From positions 1,612,001 to 1,676,000 of the forward strand of contig NC_020126.1 of the NCBI RefSeq assembly GCF_000331735.1: 64,000 nt of DNA, given 5' to 3'. Numbering within the stretch: position 1 is the first letter of the stretch; every line of letters begins with the position of its first letter. Positions 1-10,406 of this stretch are shown piece by piece. The notes beneath the pieces are model-generated. The model saw only the letters and a list, made by a program, of their open reading frames with translations, ran no database searches and was not told the DNA's origin. Both the position numbers and the translations under genes were made by a program. Source of the DNA: Myxococcus stipitatus DSM 14675. Lineage in GTDB: Bacteria > Myxococcota > Myxococcia > Myxococcales > Myxococcaceae.

Positions 1-166
1 TCCACACGTGGCCGGAGGACTGAGCCCGCCGCCGGGCTCGTCCCGGAATCGGTCGACCGAGCAGCCGTGACGCGGCTCGAGGCGACTCGCATTGCGAGGA
101 GCCCGGGCCTGGGATGAATATCCGCCCGCCCGCGCCGTCAGCGGGCCGACACCCGTGCGCGCGCAT
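1..166. other. Upstream spacer with a short hairpin
   Basis: No gene is supported here before the first start codon. Bases 22-39 form a perfect 7-bp stem (GAGCCCG/CGGGCTC) with a 4-base loop. It has no T-run on either side, so it could be the end of a gene lying left of the window, but this is weak. Confidence 0.3.
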
Positions 167-1597
167 ATGACTCGACTCCTTCCCGCCATCCTGCTGCTCG
201 CCGTCCTGGGCAGCGCCTGCTCCGCCTCCCTGCGCGGACGCGCCGACAAGCTGGCTCGCGAGGGCCGCTTCGTCGAGGCGGCCACCCTCTACGACGACCT
301 TGTCCAACAGAGCCCCCACGAGAAGGAGCTGGTGACCGAGCGCGACGGCCTGCGAGGCCGCGCGTTGGACCAACTCCTGGGCAACGCCCGTCGCTTCCGG
401 TTGCAAGGCGTCGACGAGAAGGCGGAGGAGGACCTGCTCCAGTTCCTGGACCGCCGCGCGCAGTGGAACAGCAAGCTGAACGGGGGACTCGAGAGCTCGC
501 TGCTGGAGGAGATGGAGGGGACCCACGAGCACCTGCGACGCACCATCAGCACCCCCGCCTCACAAGGGCTGGCGCTGACCGCGGACCAGATGCTCACGCG
601 CAAGCAGAAGCTGCTCGCGCACCGGGAGATGGCCGTCATCCAGCGGGAGATGTCGGCGGTGGTGCTCCAGAGCGGCAGGGACGTGTGCAAGCGGCTGCGG
701 GACGTGTCCTCCGAGGACGCGCCGCACTGGCGGGAGCTCGTCTCCCGCTACTGCCGCCGCTGGCGTGAGTTCGCACCGGAACCGCCCGCGGCCGTGGAGC
801 TCTTGTCCGTGCCGACGTGGACGGGCGACGTGGACGGGCTGGACTCCGCGCAGATGGAGCTCTTGCGAGGACGGCTCACGCGCGTGTTCGAGTCCTCGCC
901 CTGGTTCTCCGCCTCCGCGCGCCACCATCCGGAGATGTCGCTGGCCGGGCGCTTCGAGTCCCGCCGCGACAGCCGCTCCGTGTCGCTCACCGCGCCCTAT
1001 TCCGAGCAGGTGCCGTACACGGACCACGAGGACCGCACCGAGACCATCTCCGAGCCCTACTCCGAAGAGGAGGAGTACACGGACGACGAGGGCAAGAAGC
1101 GCAAGCGCACGGTGACGAAGACGCGCACGTACACGCGCACCATCACCGTCCCCGTCACGCGCTACCGCGAGGTGTCCCGGACCTTCGAGTACCACGCGCT
1201 GCGCTTGTCCGTGGACCACCAGCTCACGGTGTCCTCATCGGGTGTGCTGGACTCCCAGCGAGGCCCCCTGGCCACCGTGTTCCAGGACCACCTGTCGGAC
1301 TCCTCCTACGAGCACGACGTGTCCTTCGGTCCCGGCAATGTGCATCCCCGGCGCGCCCAACTGGTGGACCCCGAGCCCTGGCTGGAGCAGCGCGTGGAGC
1401 AGCTCGTCCAGCGCTTCGCGCAAGGCTTGAGGGAGCACTGGCGCGAGTCCTACTGCACCACGCCCGCCCGCACATTGGACGAGGCCGCCCGCTGTGCACG
1501 CGCCGGCACCGCGCTTCCTACCCCCGCCTACCAGGTCCTGGGTGAAGTCCTCGGGGACGACGCGGCGCACGTCCCGTCCCTGTTCGCCACCCCGTAG
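167..1597 (+). CDS. Lipoprotein of unknown function, 476 aa
   Basis: I do not recognise this family. The start at 167 is preferred over an upstream GTG-type start at 92 because it places a clean lipoprotein signal at the N-terminus: a hydrophobic run followed by a lipobox ending at the Cys of GSAC. The mature N-terminus (GRADKLAREGRFVEAATLYD) reads like one TPR hairpin. The middle, around residues 285-360, is rich in Tyr, Glu and Thr with repeated SEQVPYTD/SEPYSEEEEYTD phrases and a basic patch. The C-terminal half looks beta-rich. It is probably an envelope lipoprotein. No neighbour suggests a pathway. Confidence 0.75.
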   Translation: MTRLLPAILLLAVLGSACSASLRGRADKLAREGRFVEAATLYDDLVQQSPHEKELVTERDGLRGRALDQLLGNARRFRLQGVDEKAEEDLLQFLDRRAQWNSKLNGGLESSLLEEMEGTHEHLRRTISTPASQGLALTADQMLTRKQKLLAHREMAVIQREMSAVVLQSGRDVCKRLRDVSSEDAPHWRELVSRYCRRWREFAPEPPAAVELLSVPTWTGDVDGLDSAQMELLRGRLTRVFESSPWFSASARHHPEMSLAGRFESRRDSRSVSLTAPYSEQVPYTDHEDRTETISEPYSEEEEYTDDEGKKRKRTVTKTRTYTRTITVPVTRYREVSRTFEYHALRLSVDHQLTVSSSGVLDSQRGPLATVFQDHLSDSSYEHDVSFGPGNVHPRRAQLVDPEPWLEQRVEQLVQRFAQGLREHWRESYCTTPARTLDEAARCARAGTALPTPAYQVLGEVLGDDAAHVPSLFATP

Positions 1598-1700
1598 TGG
1601 AGTCCTACCGCCTCGTCCGGTTTTCGGCGGGTCAAATGAGACCGGGTGGATTGTTCAGGCCATCTGACGTGAAATACCCCCGAGTGCGGGTCAGACTCCT

Positions 1701-1729
1701 TTGTCAGTATTCGTACTCCCAGCGAATTT
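1701..1729 (+). promoter_or_regulatory. Possible promoter for the PD40 lipoprotein gene
   Basis: The gap at 1598-1745 is visibly more AT-rich than its surroundings. TTGTCA at 1701-1706 is a fair -35 element. About 17-18 bases later lies an AT-rich hexamer (GAATTT/AATTTT) that is only a weak -10 match. An AGAGG ribosome site follows at 1736-1740, before the ATG at 1746. Confidence 0.25.
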
Positions 1730-1745
1730 TCATACAGAGGACCGT

Positions 1746-2549
1746 ATGCATCCGACTGAAGTCCGAAGCCTCGCACGTCGTGGGACCTTGTTGATGTGGA
1801 TGGCTTCCGCCGTGGCGCTGTCCGCATGTGGCGGCGCGGAGCAGGACACCGCGCCCGTGCAGGCGCCGGGTGTCGAGAAGGCGGAAGACGCGGACGAGCG
1901 GGTCGCTGAGCGCCGCATCATCGTCTACCTGACGGGGAACCAGTCCCTGTACGCGCTGAAGGATGGCCAGTCCGTCCTCGTCGCCGAGCGCAGTGGCGCG
2001 CCCGCGGTGTCGCCGGATGGCCGCGACGTCGTCTTCGCGAAGCTGCCGGACTCGTGGACCCAGGGCGACCCGGTGACGCGTGCGGACCTCCACGTCTACT
2101 CGCTGCGCACGGGCAAGCTGTCGCGGCTGACGTCGGGCCATGACGACCAGACTCCGTCGTGGTCGCCGGACGGCAAGAGCATCCTGTTCCAGTCCAAGGC
2201 CCGCTCCGGCGTGTCCTCGTTCTGGCGCGTGAACCCCAACGGCAAGGGCCTCAAGCAGCTGACGAATGTCTCGTCGCCCCAGTCTCCCTCGCTGAGCGTG
2301 GTGCCCACGCCGATGGGCGGCACGGGCGTGGAGTGGGGGCCGCAGGAGCGCCGCATCATCGTCTACCTCACGGCCCAGCCGAGCGGCAGCGCGGTGCAGG
2401 TCGTGAGCTTCGACCGGAACCTGGACGTCACGAACGCCTACAGCCTGGGGGAGGGCACCTCGCCCCGGTGGACCGAGCAGGGCACCATCGTGTTCCTGCG
2501 CGAGGTGCGGGGGCAGCTCACCGAGGTCGAAGTCAGCGTCGATGACTGA
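1746..2549 (+). CDS. TolB-like PD40 beta-propeller lipoprotein, 267 aa
   Basis: The start at 1746 follows an AGAGG ribosome site and gives a lipoprotein signal ending in LSACGG. The mature protein contains PD40/WD40-like blades recognisable from phrases such as AVSPDGRDVVFAKL and PSWSPDGKSILFQSK, the signature of TolB-type propellers. It is much shorter than TolB (about 430 aa) and lacks the TolB N-terminal domain, so it is a stand-alone partial propeller and not the Tol-Pal component. The phrase RRIIVYLT occurs at both the start and the middle of the propeller, which suggests an internal repeat. Likely role: periplasmic protein binding. Confidence 0.7.
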   Translation: MHPTEVRSLARRGTLLMWMASAVALSACGGAEQDTAPVQAPGVEKAEDADERVAERRIIVYLTGNQSLYALKDGQSVLVAERSGAPAVSPDGRDVVFAKLPDSWTQGDPVTRADLHVYSLRTGKLSRLTSGHDDQTPSWSPDGKSILFQSKARSGVSSFWRVNPNGKGLKQLTNVSSPQSPSLSVVPTPMGGTGVEWGPQERRIIVYLTAQPSGSAVQVVSFDRNLDVTNAYSLGEGTSPRWTEQGTIVFLREVRGQLTEVEVSVDD

Positions 2550-2587
2550 TTGAGCCGCGCGCGCCGCGAAGCGAGGAGGGGGCGCTG

Positions 2588-3376
2588 TCAGCCCTCATCC
2601 TCGGCGCCGCGCCGCAGGCCCAGCATCCGCCGCAGCTCGCGCGCGGACTGGCGGCTGACCTCCACCGCGTGGCCTCGGGCCGTGCGAGCCAGGTAGCCGC
2701 CCGTCTCCAGCGGCTCCAACCGAGCCACCTGCCGCAGGTTGAGCAGCGCCCGCCGGTGGACGCGGTGGAAGAGCTCCGCGGGCAGCTTCTCCGCCAGCTC
2801 GTTGAGGGTGAAGTCGGTGAGGAACTCGCCCTGCGCGGTGAACACCGTCACCAGCTCGTCATCCAGCGCCGCGTGGGAGATCGTCTCCGGGTCCACCAGC
2901 ACGATGCCCTGTCGCGTGGGGATGGGCAGCCTCGCCAGCGCGCGCGGAGCCGTGGCCCCGGCGGCGGGCTTCTCCGCGGGCGCCGACACCTCTCGAGGCC
3001 GAGCCTCCGGCTCCATCCGCGCGCGCACGCGCTCCAGCGCCTTCTGGAGTCGCGCGGGCTCCACGGGCTTGAGCACGTAGTCCATGGCGCCGTGCTCGAA
3101 GGCCTCCACGGCATGCTCCGCGTGCGCGGTGCAGAGCACCACGTGCGGACGGCCTTGCGGCAGCAGCGCCAGCGCGTCCAGGCCACTCAGGCCCGGCATG
3201 TGGATGTCCAGCAGCACCACGTCCACGCCGCCCGCGCGCACCGCGGCGAGCACCGCTTCTCCATCCGCCGCTTCGCCGCACACCTCCACGTCCGGCAGGG
3301 CGCTCAACAGGCGCGACAGGCGCTTGCGCGCGAGCAGTTCATCATCGGCGATGAGGACCCGCAGGGTTGTGCTCAC
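2588..3376 (-). CDS. LytR/AlgR-type response regulator (REC + LytTR)
   Basis: The 262-residue protein has a receiver domain at residues 5-120, with acidic residues D11/D12, phospho-acceptor D57 in LLDIHMPG and a conserved Lys in LKPVEP. A LytTR DNA-binding domain spans about 155-255 (IPTRQGIVLVD, FHRVHRRALLNL). Proteins of this class bind DNA as dimers after phosphorylation. Its start overlaps the last 4 bases of the upstream histidine kinase gene, so the two are translationally coupled and are almost certainly partners. The target genes are unknown; none of the neighbours shows an obvious LytTR site. Confidence 0.9.
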   Translation of the reverse strand: MSTTLRVLIADDELLARKRLSRLLSALPDVEVCGEAADGEAVLAAVRAGGVDVVLLDIHMPGLSGLDALALLPQGRPHVVLCTAHAEHAVEAFEHGAMDYVLKPVEPARLQKALERVRARMEPEARPREVSAPAEKPAAGATAPRALARLPIPTRQGIVLVDPETISHAALDDELVTVFTAQGEFLTDFTLNELAEKLPAELFHRVHRRALLNLRQVARLEPLETGGYLARTARGHAVEVSRQSARELRRMLGLRRGAEDEG

Positions 3377-4428
3377 GTGACGACTCCGGACAGGGGGCCC
3401 GAGCGGGGCAGGGTGACGGTGACGCGGGTGCGGCCCTCGGCGCTCTGGAGCGCGAGGCGTGCGCCGCTACCGTACGCCAGCGCCAGGCGGCGCTCCACGG
3501 TGGGCAGGCCCGCGCTTCCCTCGCGAGGCCCCTTGGATGCCCCCGGGTTCTCGACGGCCACCTCCACGAGCCCCTCGCGCACCTGCACGCCCAGCGACAA
3601 CAGGCCCCGGTGGCCCGCGGCGGGTCCATGCTTCACCGCGTTCTCCGCCAGCGGCAGGAGCACCAGCGGCGGGACGGGCAGGTCCTCCGCGCCGGGCTGG
3701 ATGTCGAGCGTGAGCTGGAACAGGTCCGGGTCCCGCAAGAGGTGCAGGTCGAAGAGGGTGCGCATCAGCGCCAGCTCCTCCGCCAGGGGCCAGGTGGCCT
3801 TGCGCACGCCCGCGAGCACCGTGCGGAGCATGGTGGACAGGCGCAGCACGGCGGCCTCGGCGACGGCGCCGTCCTCGCGGCACCACTCGGCGATGGCGTT
3901 GAGGGTGTTGAAGAGGAAGTGCGGGTCCAGGTGGCTGCGCAGCGCGAGCAACTGCGCCTGCTCCGCCTCCAGCTCGAAGCGCGCCGCGCGGGCGCGCTCA
4001 CGCGTCAGCGTCTCCTCGAAGCCGATGTCCCGCCCCAGGCCCCAGCCTCCGACGAGGAACAGGGCGTTGCACACCATCAAATTCGTGGGCTGGGTGAGGA
4101 AGGTGGGCCCCATGCCCAGGAGCTTGGGCACCACGAAGCCGGAGGTGAGCACCACGCCGGTGCCCAGCGTGCCGTACATCAACACGCGCACGCCGCCGTG
4201 GCTCAGGTCCAGGCCCTCCGGGAAGAGGACCCGGTAGGACACGGGGGCCACCCCGACGAAGAGCAGGCACATCAACACGCCCAGGTAGGGGGCGAGCGGC
4301 TCCGCGCTGAAGCTCGACTGCGCGGCCACCAGCGGCGCGGAGACCAGGAGGATGGGCACCAACCGCCGGGGCTCCGCGAGGGCCCTCAGGGTGGCGCGGA
4401 CGATGGACCCTTCTGTCTTCTCCGACAT
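3373..4428 (-). CDS. LytS-type sensor histidine kinase, 351 aa
   Basis: The start is placed at 4428 (MSEKTEGS); the open frame upstream is low-complexity and belongs to another reading frame. Residues 20-135 hold about four hydrophobic membrane segments. A short coiled coil follows (residues 138-160), then the His_kinase box LRSHLDPHFLFNTLN with H170 as the phospho-acceptor, and a HATPase domain with LLPLAENAVKHG and VAVENPG. This is the LytS/YehU layout without a separate sensor domain, so sensing is probably within the membrane. It forms an operon with the response regulator (4-bp overlap) and follows a 40-codon peptide gene by 31 bp. Confidence 0.9.
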   Translation of the reverse strand: MSEKTEGSIVRATLRALAEPRRLVPILLVSAPLVAAQSSFSAEPLAPYLGVLMCLLFVGVAPVSYRVLFPEGLDLSHGGVRVLMYGTLGTGVVLTSGFVVPKLLGMGPTFLTQPTNLMVCNALFLVGGWGLGRDIGFEETLTRERARAARFELEAEQAQLLALRSHLDPHFLFNTLNAIAEWCREDGAVAEAAVLRLSTMLRTVLAGVRKATWPLAEELALMRTLFDLHLLRDPDLFQLTLDIQPGAEDLPVPPLVLLPLAENAVKHGPAAGHRGLLSLGVQVREGLVEVAVENPGASKGPREGSAGLPTVERRLALAYGSGARLALQSAEGRTRVTVTLPRSGPLSGVVT

Positions 4429-4459
4429 GCTCCCGGCGGAGCCTACACCGTCGGCCGCC

Positions 4460-4582
4460 TCACCGCGCGGGCTGCTCCTCCAGCTCCACCTCGAAGGCGT
4501 CGACGAGGATGCTGCCGGCGAGGATGAAGGGGAAGAGGAGGATGGCGACGAGGACGAGGAGGGGCGTGGGGAGGGTGAGCAT
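4460..4582 (-). CDS. Small single-pass membrane peptide, 40 aa
   Basis: This short frame runs from ATG at 4582 to TGA at 4460-4462. A CCGGAG ribosome site lies about 7 bases upstream. The peptide begins MLTLPTPLLVLVAILLFPFI, continues with a short small-residue segment, and ends in an acidic tail (DAFEVELEEQPAR). That is one hydrophobic helix plus a charged tail. Its stop lies 31 bases before the start of the histidine kinase gene on the same strand, so the three genes probably form one operon. I do not recognise the family. It could be a small regulator or subunit of the sensor kinase; that is inference from position only. Confidence 0.6.
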   Translation of the reverse strand: MLTLPTPLLVLVAILLFPFILAGSILVDAFEVELEEQPAR

Positions 4583-4690
4583 TGCGGGCTCCGGAGGCCT
4601 TGCAGCATGCAAACCCAGTCTGACGTTTTCCGTGCACCGGCGCTGACCGCCAGGGCTGGATGGTTGAATTCTGAAGACAGGCGGTCTTTT

Positions 4691-6867
<2,177 letters not shown>

Positions 6868-6871
6868 CGGC

Positions 6872-7456
6872 TCACGGATAGAGCATCTGCGCGCGCCAGC
6901 CTTCGCCGTCGCGCAGATAGACGTGGCGGTCGTGCAGTCGGCTGGGGCGGGCGTGCCAGAACTCGATGCGGTCCGGCACCACGCGGAAGCCGGACCAGTG
7001 CGGAGGCCGGGGGACTTCGCCTCCCGCGTAGCGCTTCTCCACGTCCTCCACGCGGTTCTCCAACTCCTCGCGCGAGCCCAGGGGGCGGCTCTGCAAGCTG
7101 GCCCACGCGCCCACCTGGCTGCCGCGCGCGCGGCTGTGGAAGTACGCGTCCGCTTCCTGGGGAGACACCACCTCCACGCGGCCCTCCACGCGCACCTGCT
7201 CGTCCAGGGGCTGCCAGTAGAAGCACAGCGCGGCGAAGGGCTGGCCCAGCAGCTCGCGGCCCTTGCGGCTCTCGTGGTTGGTGAAGAAGACGAAGCCGCG
7301 CTGGTCGAAGTCCTTGAGCAGCACCACGCGTGCGCTGGGACGTCCGTCGGCGTCCACGGTGGCGACCACCACCGCGTTGGGGTCCACGGGAATGGCCTGG
7401 CGGGCGCGCTCGAGGACGTCCGCGAATCGCTGGATGGGGTCGGGAGGTATCAGCAC
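6872..7456 (-). CDS. pdxH: Pyridoxamine 5'-phosphate oxidase (PdxH/FprA)
   Basis: This FMN enzyme oxidises pyridoxine or pyridoxamine 5'-phosphate to pyridoxal 5'-phosphate. Family signatures include SARVVLLKDFDQRGFVFFTN, an FMN-binding stretch with SRKGREL, and the C-terminal substrate region IEFWHARPSRLHDRHVY. At 194 aa it is complete but lacks the longer N-terminal arm of enterobacterial PdxH. It starts with GTG at 7456 and has no obvious ribosome site, so the exact start is uncertain. The corresponding M. xanthus gene next to csgA is called fprA. Its last codons face csgA, so read-through from either gene would give antisense RNA to the other. Confidence 0.92.
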   Translation of the reverse strand: MLIPPDPIQRFADVLERARQAIPVDPNAVVVATVDADGRPSARVVLLKDFDQRGFVFFTNHESRKGRELLGQPFAALCFYWQPLDEQVRVEGRVEVVSPQEADAYFHSRARGSQVGAWASLQSRPLGSREELENRVEDVEKRYAGGEVPRPPHWSGFRVVPDRIEFWHARPSRLHDRHVYLRDGEGWRAQMLYP

Positions 7457-7533
7457 GGGCGCACCATAAGGGACGGGTGGCGCGGGTGCACCTTCACGGT
7501 TGACTCGCCCCGTGCAACCGTCATCGTGGGCAC

Positions 7534-8967
7534 ATGAAGATTCTCTTCATCTCCTCGGAGGTGGCTCCGTTCTCGAAGTCGGGAGGACTGGGGGACGTGG
7601 CGGGGGCCTTGCCGGCCGCGCTGGCGGCGCTGGGCCATGACGTCAAGGTCGTCACCCCGCGCTACCGCGAGCTGAGGGACGCCGGCCGCCTGTCGCCCAC
7701 GGGCCAGGTGCTCCAGCTGCGCTTCCCCTTCGGCGAGGCGGGCGGCCCCATCCTCTCCGTCCGGATGGCGGAGCGGCTGGAGGTCCTCTTCCTGGAGAAC
7801 GAGTTCTTCTTCGGCAACCGGAACGGCCTGTACGGAGACGCCTGGGGCGAGTTCGGCGACAACGCCCGGCGCTTCTCCTACCTGTCCGTCGGCGCGCTGC
7901 AGGCCGCGCAGCGCCTGGGCTTCGTGCCCGACATCGTCCACGCCAACGACTGGCAGACGGGACTTGCGCCCCTGGCGCTGCGGCGCGGCTTCCAGGCCAC
8001 GCAGCTGGCGGACGCGAAGAGTGTCTTCACCATCCACAACCTCGCGTACCAGGGCCACTTCAACAAGGCGGTGATGGAGGACCTGGGGCTGCCGTGGGAG
8101 TTGTTCACCGCGGACGAGGGCCTGGAGTTCTACGACTCCGTGAACTTCATGAAGGGGGGCCTCGTCTTCGCCGACGCGCTCACCACCGTGTCGCCCACGT
8201 ACGCGCGGGAAATCCAGACGCCCGAGCAGGGCTACGGCCTGGACGGCCTGCTGCGTCACCGCGCGCACCGGCTGCACGGCATCCTCAACGGCATCGACGT
8301 GCACGAGTGGAACCCGGCCACGGACCCGCACCTGCCCGCGCGCTATGGGCCTCGGGAGCTGGGGGGCAAGTCGGTCTGCAAGCGCGCGCTGCTGGAGCAC
8401 TTCGGCCTGCCGCCCGGAGACGCGCCGGTGTTCGCCATCGTCAGCCGGCTGGCGTGGCAGAAGGGCACGGACCTGCTCCTGGAGGTGCTGCCCACCGCGC
8501 TCCAGGCGGACATCCGCTTCGTGGGCGTGGGCAGCGGCGAGCCCGAGCTGGAGGAGGGCCTTCGCGCGTTGCAGGCCCGCTACCCCAAGCAGGTCGGCGT
8601 GCACGTGGGGTTCGACGCCCGGCTGTCCCACCTGGTGGAGGCGGGGGCGGACTTCTTCCTCATGCCCAGCCGGTATGAGCCGTGTGGTCTCAACCAGATG
8701 TATTCACTGCGTTACGGCACGGTGCCCATCGTCCGGGCCACCGGGGGCCTGGTGGACACCGTGGAGGGGGGACTCGGGGGGAACGGGCTCGTCTTCGAGG
8801 CCTTCCACCGGGCCGCGCTGCTGGCCGCCTTCCGCCGGGCCCTGGCCCTCTACGCGGACCCGCCCCGACTCGTGGATTTCCAGAGACGCGGGATGGACAA
8901 GGACTTCTCCTGGGATGTCTCCGCTCGCCGCTACGAGGCTGTCTACACGGCCTTGCTCGCTGAATAG
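7534..8967 (+). CDS. glgA: Glycogen synthase (ADP-glucose type, GT5)
   Basis: This enzyme transfers glucose from ADP-glucose to the end of an alpha-1,4-glucan. The 477-residue length is typical. The KSGGLGDVAGALP motif at residues 15-27 binds ADP-glucose. The GT-B second domain carries FAIVSRLAWQKGTDLLLEV and the retaining-transferase segment MPSRYEPCGLNQMYSLRYGT, followed by TGGLVDTV. It stands alone, with no glgB, glgC or glgP beside it. The nearby Ser/Thr kinase is of interest because myxobacterial glycogen metabolism is kinase-regulated, but nothing in the sequence ties the two together. Confidence 0.96.
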   Translation: MKILFISSEVAPFSKSGGLGDVAGALPAALAALGHDVKVVTPRYRELRDAGRLSPTGQVLQLRFPFGEAGGPILSVRMAERLEVLFLENEFFFGNRNGLYGDAWGEFGDNARRFSYLSVGALQAAQRLGFVPDIVHANDWQTGLAPLALRRGFQATQLADAKSVFTIHNLAYQGHFNKAVMEDLGLPWELFTADEGLEFYDSVNFMKGGLVFADALTTVSPTYAREIQTPEQGYGLDGLLRHRAHRLHGILNGIDVHEWNPATDPHLPARYGPRELGGKSVCKRALLEHFGLPPGDAPVFAIVSRLAWQKGTDLLLEVLPTALQADIRFVGVGSGEPELEEGLRALQARYPKQVGVHVGFDARLSHLVEAGADFFLMPSRYEPCGLNQMYSLRYGTVPIVRATGGLVDTVEGGLGGNGLVFEAFHRAALLAAFRRALALYADPPRLVDFQRRGMDKDFSWDVSARRYEAVYTALLAE

Positions 8968-9002
8968 TGGGTGCGGATGAAAAATCGCAGTAGGATTGCG
9001 GT

Positions 9003-9920
9003 GTGGCGGAAGCTCCGGACCTGGGTGGTTACGAGGTAGTCGGCCGGCTGGCCGTCGGTGGCATGGCGGAGGTGTACCAGGCGAGAGCCCGGTCCACGAC
9101 GCAGCGCTCGCCGGGGGAGCCGGACGAAGTTGTCATCAAGCGACTGCACCCCTCGTTTCGAAACGACACGGCCTATGTGAAGGCGTTCGTCGACGAAGCG
9201 AAGCTCACGGTGCGGTTGAGACATGCGCACATCGTCCGGACGTTCCGCTTGTTCAAGGCGGGGCCGGACTACCTGATGGTGCAGGAGCTCGTCAGTGGCC
9301 GGACGCTCGGCTACATGCAGGAGCTGTTGCTCAAGGCCGGCGCGGCGATGCCGCCCGAGTCCGCCTGCTACATCGCCTGGTGCCTGCTCAAGTCGCTCGA
9401 CTACATCCACCGGGCCAAGGTGGGTGAGAACGGCGCCACCATCGTCCACCGCGACGTGAACCCGGCCAACGTGCTGCTGGGCATCAACGGCGACGTGAAG
9501 CTGACGGACTTCGGCGTGGCGGAGGTGGAGGGGCTGATGCGCGGCGACTCCGGCGCGCTGCGTGGCACCCTGCCGTACATGAGCCCGGAGCAGGTGCTGG
9601 GGCACGCGGTGGACGCGCGCACGGACCTGTACGCGGTGGGCGTCATCCTCTGGGAGCTGTTCGCCAGCCGGCGGCTGCACGCGGGGGAGAACGAGGCGGA
9701 GCTGATGCACAAGGTGCGCGATGCGCGCGCTCCGCTCCTGTCCTCGGTGACGTCGGACCTGCCGGACTACGCGGGGCAGGTGGTGCGCAAGGCGCTCTTC
9801 GCGGACCGGGTGCGGCGCTTCCAGTCGGCGGCGGAGTTCATCAAGGCGCTGGAGGCGCTGGCTCGCCGGGCGGGCTGGCCCCTCACGGTGGAGGCGCTCC
9901 AGCCCCTCTTGGGCGGATGA
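9003..9920 (+). CDS. Soluble Ser/Thr protein kinase, 305 aa
   Basis: This Hanks-type kinase starts with GTG at 9003 just after a TAGGA site. All catalytic motifs are present: glycine loop GRLAVGGMAEVY, the Lys in VVIKRLHP, catalytic loop HRDVNPANVLL, DFGVAEVE, and RGTLPYMSPEQ in the activation segment. The protein ends shortly after the kinase fold, with no membrane segment and no sensor or PASTA domain. It is therefore cytoplasmic and needs an outside partner for input. Its stop overlaps the start of the next gene by 4 bases (ATGA), which couples it to a WHy-domain lipoprotein. Confidence 0.95.
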   Translation: MAEAPDLGGYEVVGRLAVGGMAEVYQARARSTTQRSPGEPDEVVIKRLHPSFRNDTAYVKAFVDEAKLTVRLRHAHIVRTFRLFKAGPDYLMVQELVSGRTLGYMQELLLKAGAAMPPESACYIAWCLLKSLDYIHRAKVGENGATIVHRDVNPANVLLGINGDVKLTDFGVAEVEGLMRGDSGALRGTLPYMSPEQVLGHAVDARTDLYAVGVILWELFASRRLHAGENEAELMHKVRDARAPLLSSVTSDLPDYAGQVVRKALFADRVRRFQSAAEFIKALEALARRAGWPLTVEALQPLLGG

Positions 9921-10405
9921 TGCGCACGCGCCGCGAGCTGCTGGGGTTGCTCGGGGGCGGGGTGCTGGCCTCGGGCTGCCTGGGCTCGGCGCCCTTCCAT
10001 CCGCGCGCCTATGACGACGCGGTGCGTGTCGAGTCGCTCGCCGTGGACTTCGCGGAGGACAAGTCGGGCCTGCTGGACGTGGGGCTCCAGGTGAAGAACC
10101 CCTCGTCCGACGCGGCCAGCGTGTCCTTCGTGGACTTCGAGCTGTGGGTGGACGGACGGCGCGTCGCGGCGGGGCAGCAGCAGCTGGACGCGGCGCTGCC
10201 TCCGAACGCGGAGATTCCCCTGCGCGTCCTCTTCCCGCTGGCCGCCGAGCGCGTGGTGGCCGTCACGGGGACGCAGCCGCTGCCGGTGCGCGTGCGCGGC
10301 GGGGTGCTGCTGCGCTTCGGCACCACGGAGCGCCGCGCGCCGTTCCGCGTCCAGGGCTCGCGGCGGATGACCCACGTGCCGCCGCTGGACGCGGGCGGGG
10401 ACTGA
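9917..10405 (+). CDS. LEA type 2 / WHy-domain lipoprotein, 162 aa
   Basis: The N-terminus (RRELLGLLGGGVLASGC) is a twin-arginine-like lipoprotein signal with a lipobox Cys. The mature part is one WHy/LEA-2 beta-sandwich, recognised by VESLAVDFAEDKSGLLDVGL, QVKNPSSDAASVSFVDFELW and the following hydrophobic strands. WHy domains occur in desiccation and stress-response proteins. The gene overlaps the kinase gene by 4 bases, so the pair is probably co-translated. It is convergent with the CNNM/CBS gene and separated from it by one base. A second WHy lipoprotein lies at 24097-24942. Confidence 0.75.
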   Translation: MMRTRRELLGLLGGGVLASGCLGSAPFHPRAYDDAVRVESLAVDFAEDKSGLLDVGLQVKNPSSDAASVSFVDFELWVDGRRVAAGQQQLDAALPPNAEIPLRVLFPLAAERVVAVTGTQPLPVRVRGGVLLRFGTTERRAPFRVQGSRRMTHVPPLDAGGD

Positions 10406-10406
10406 C

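Noticed and set aside
1746..2549. TolB of the Tol-Pal system
   Set aside because: The protein has TolB-like blades but is a lipoprotein, is too short, lacks the N-terminal TolB domain, and has no tolQRA or pal beside it.
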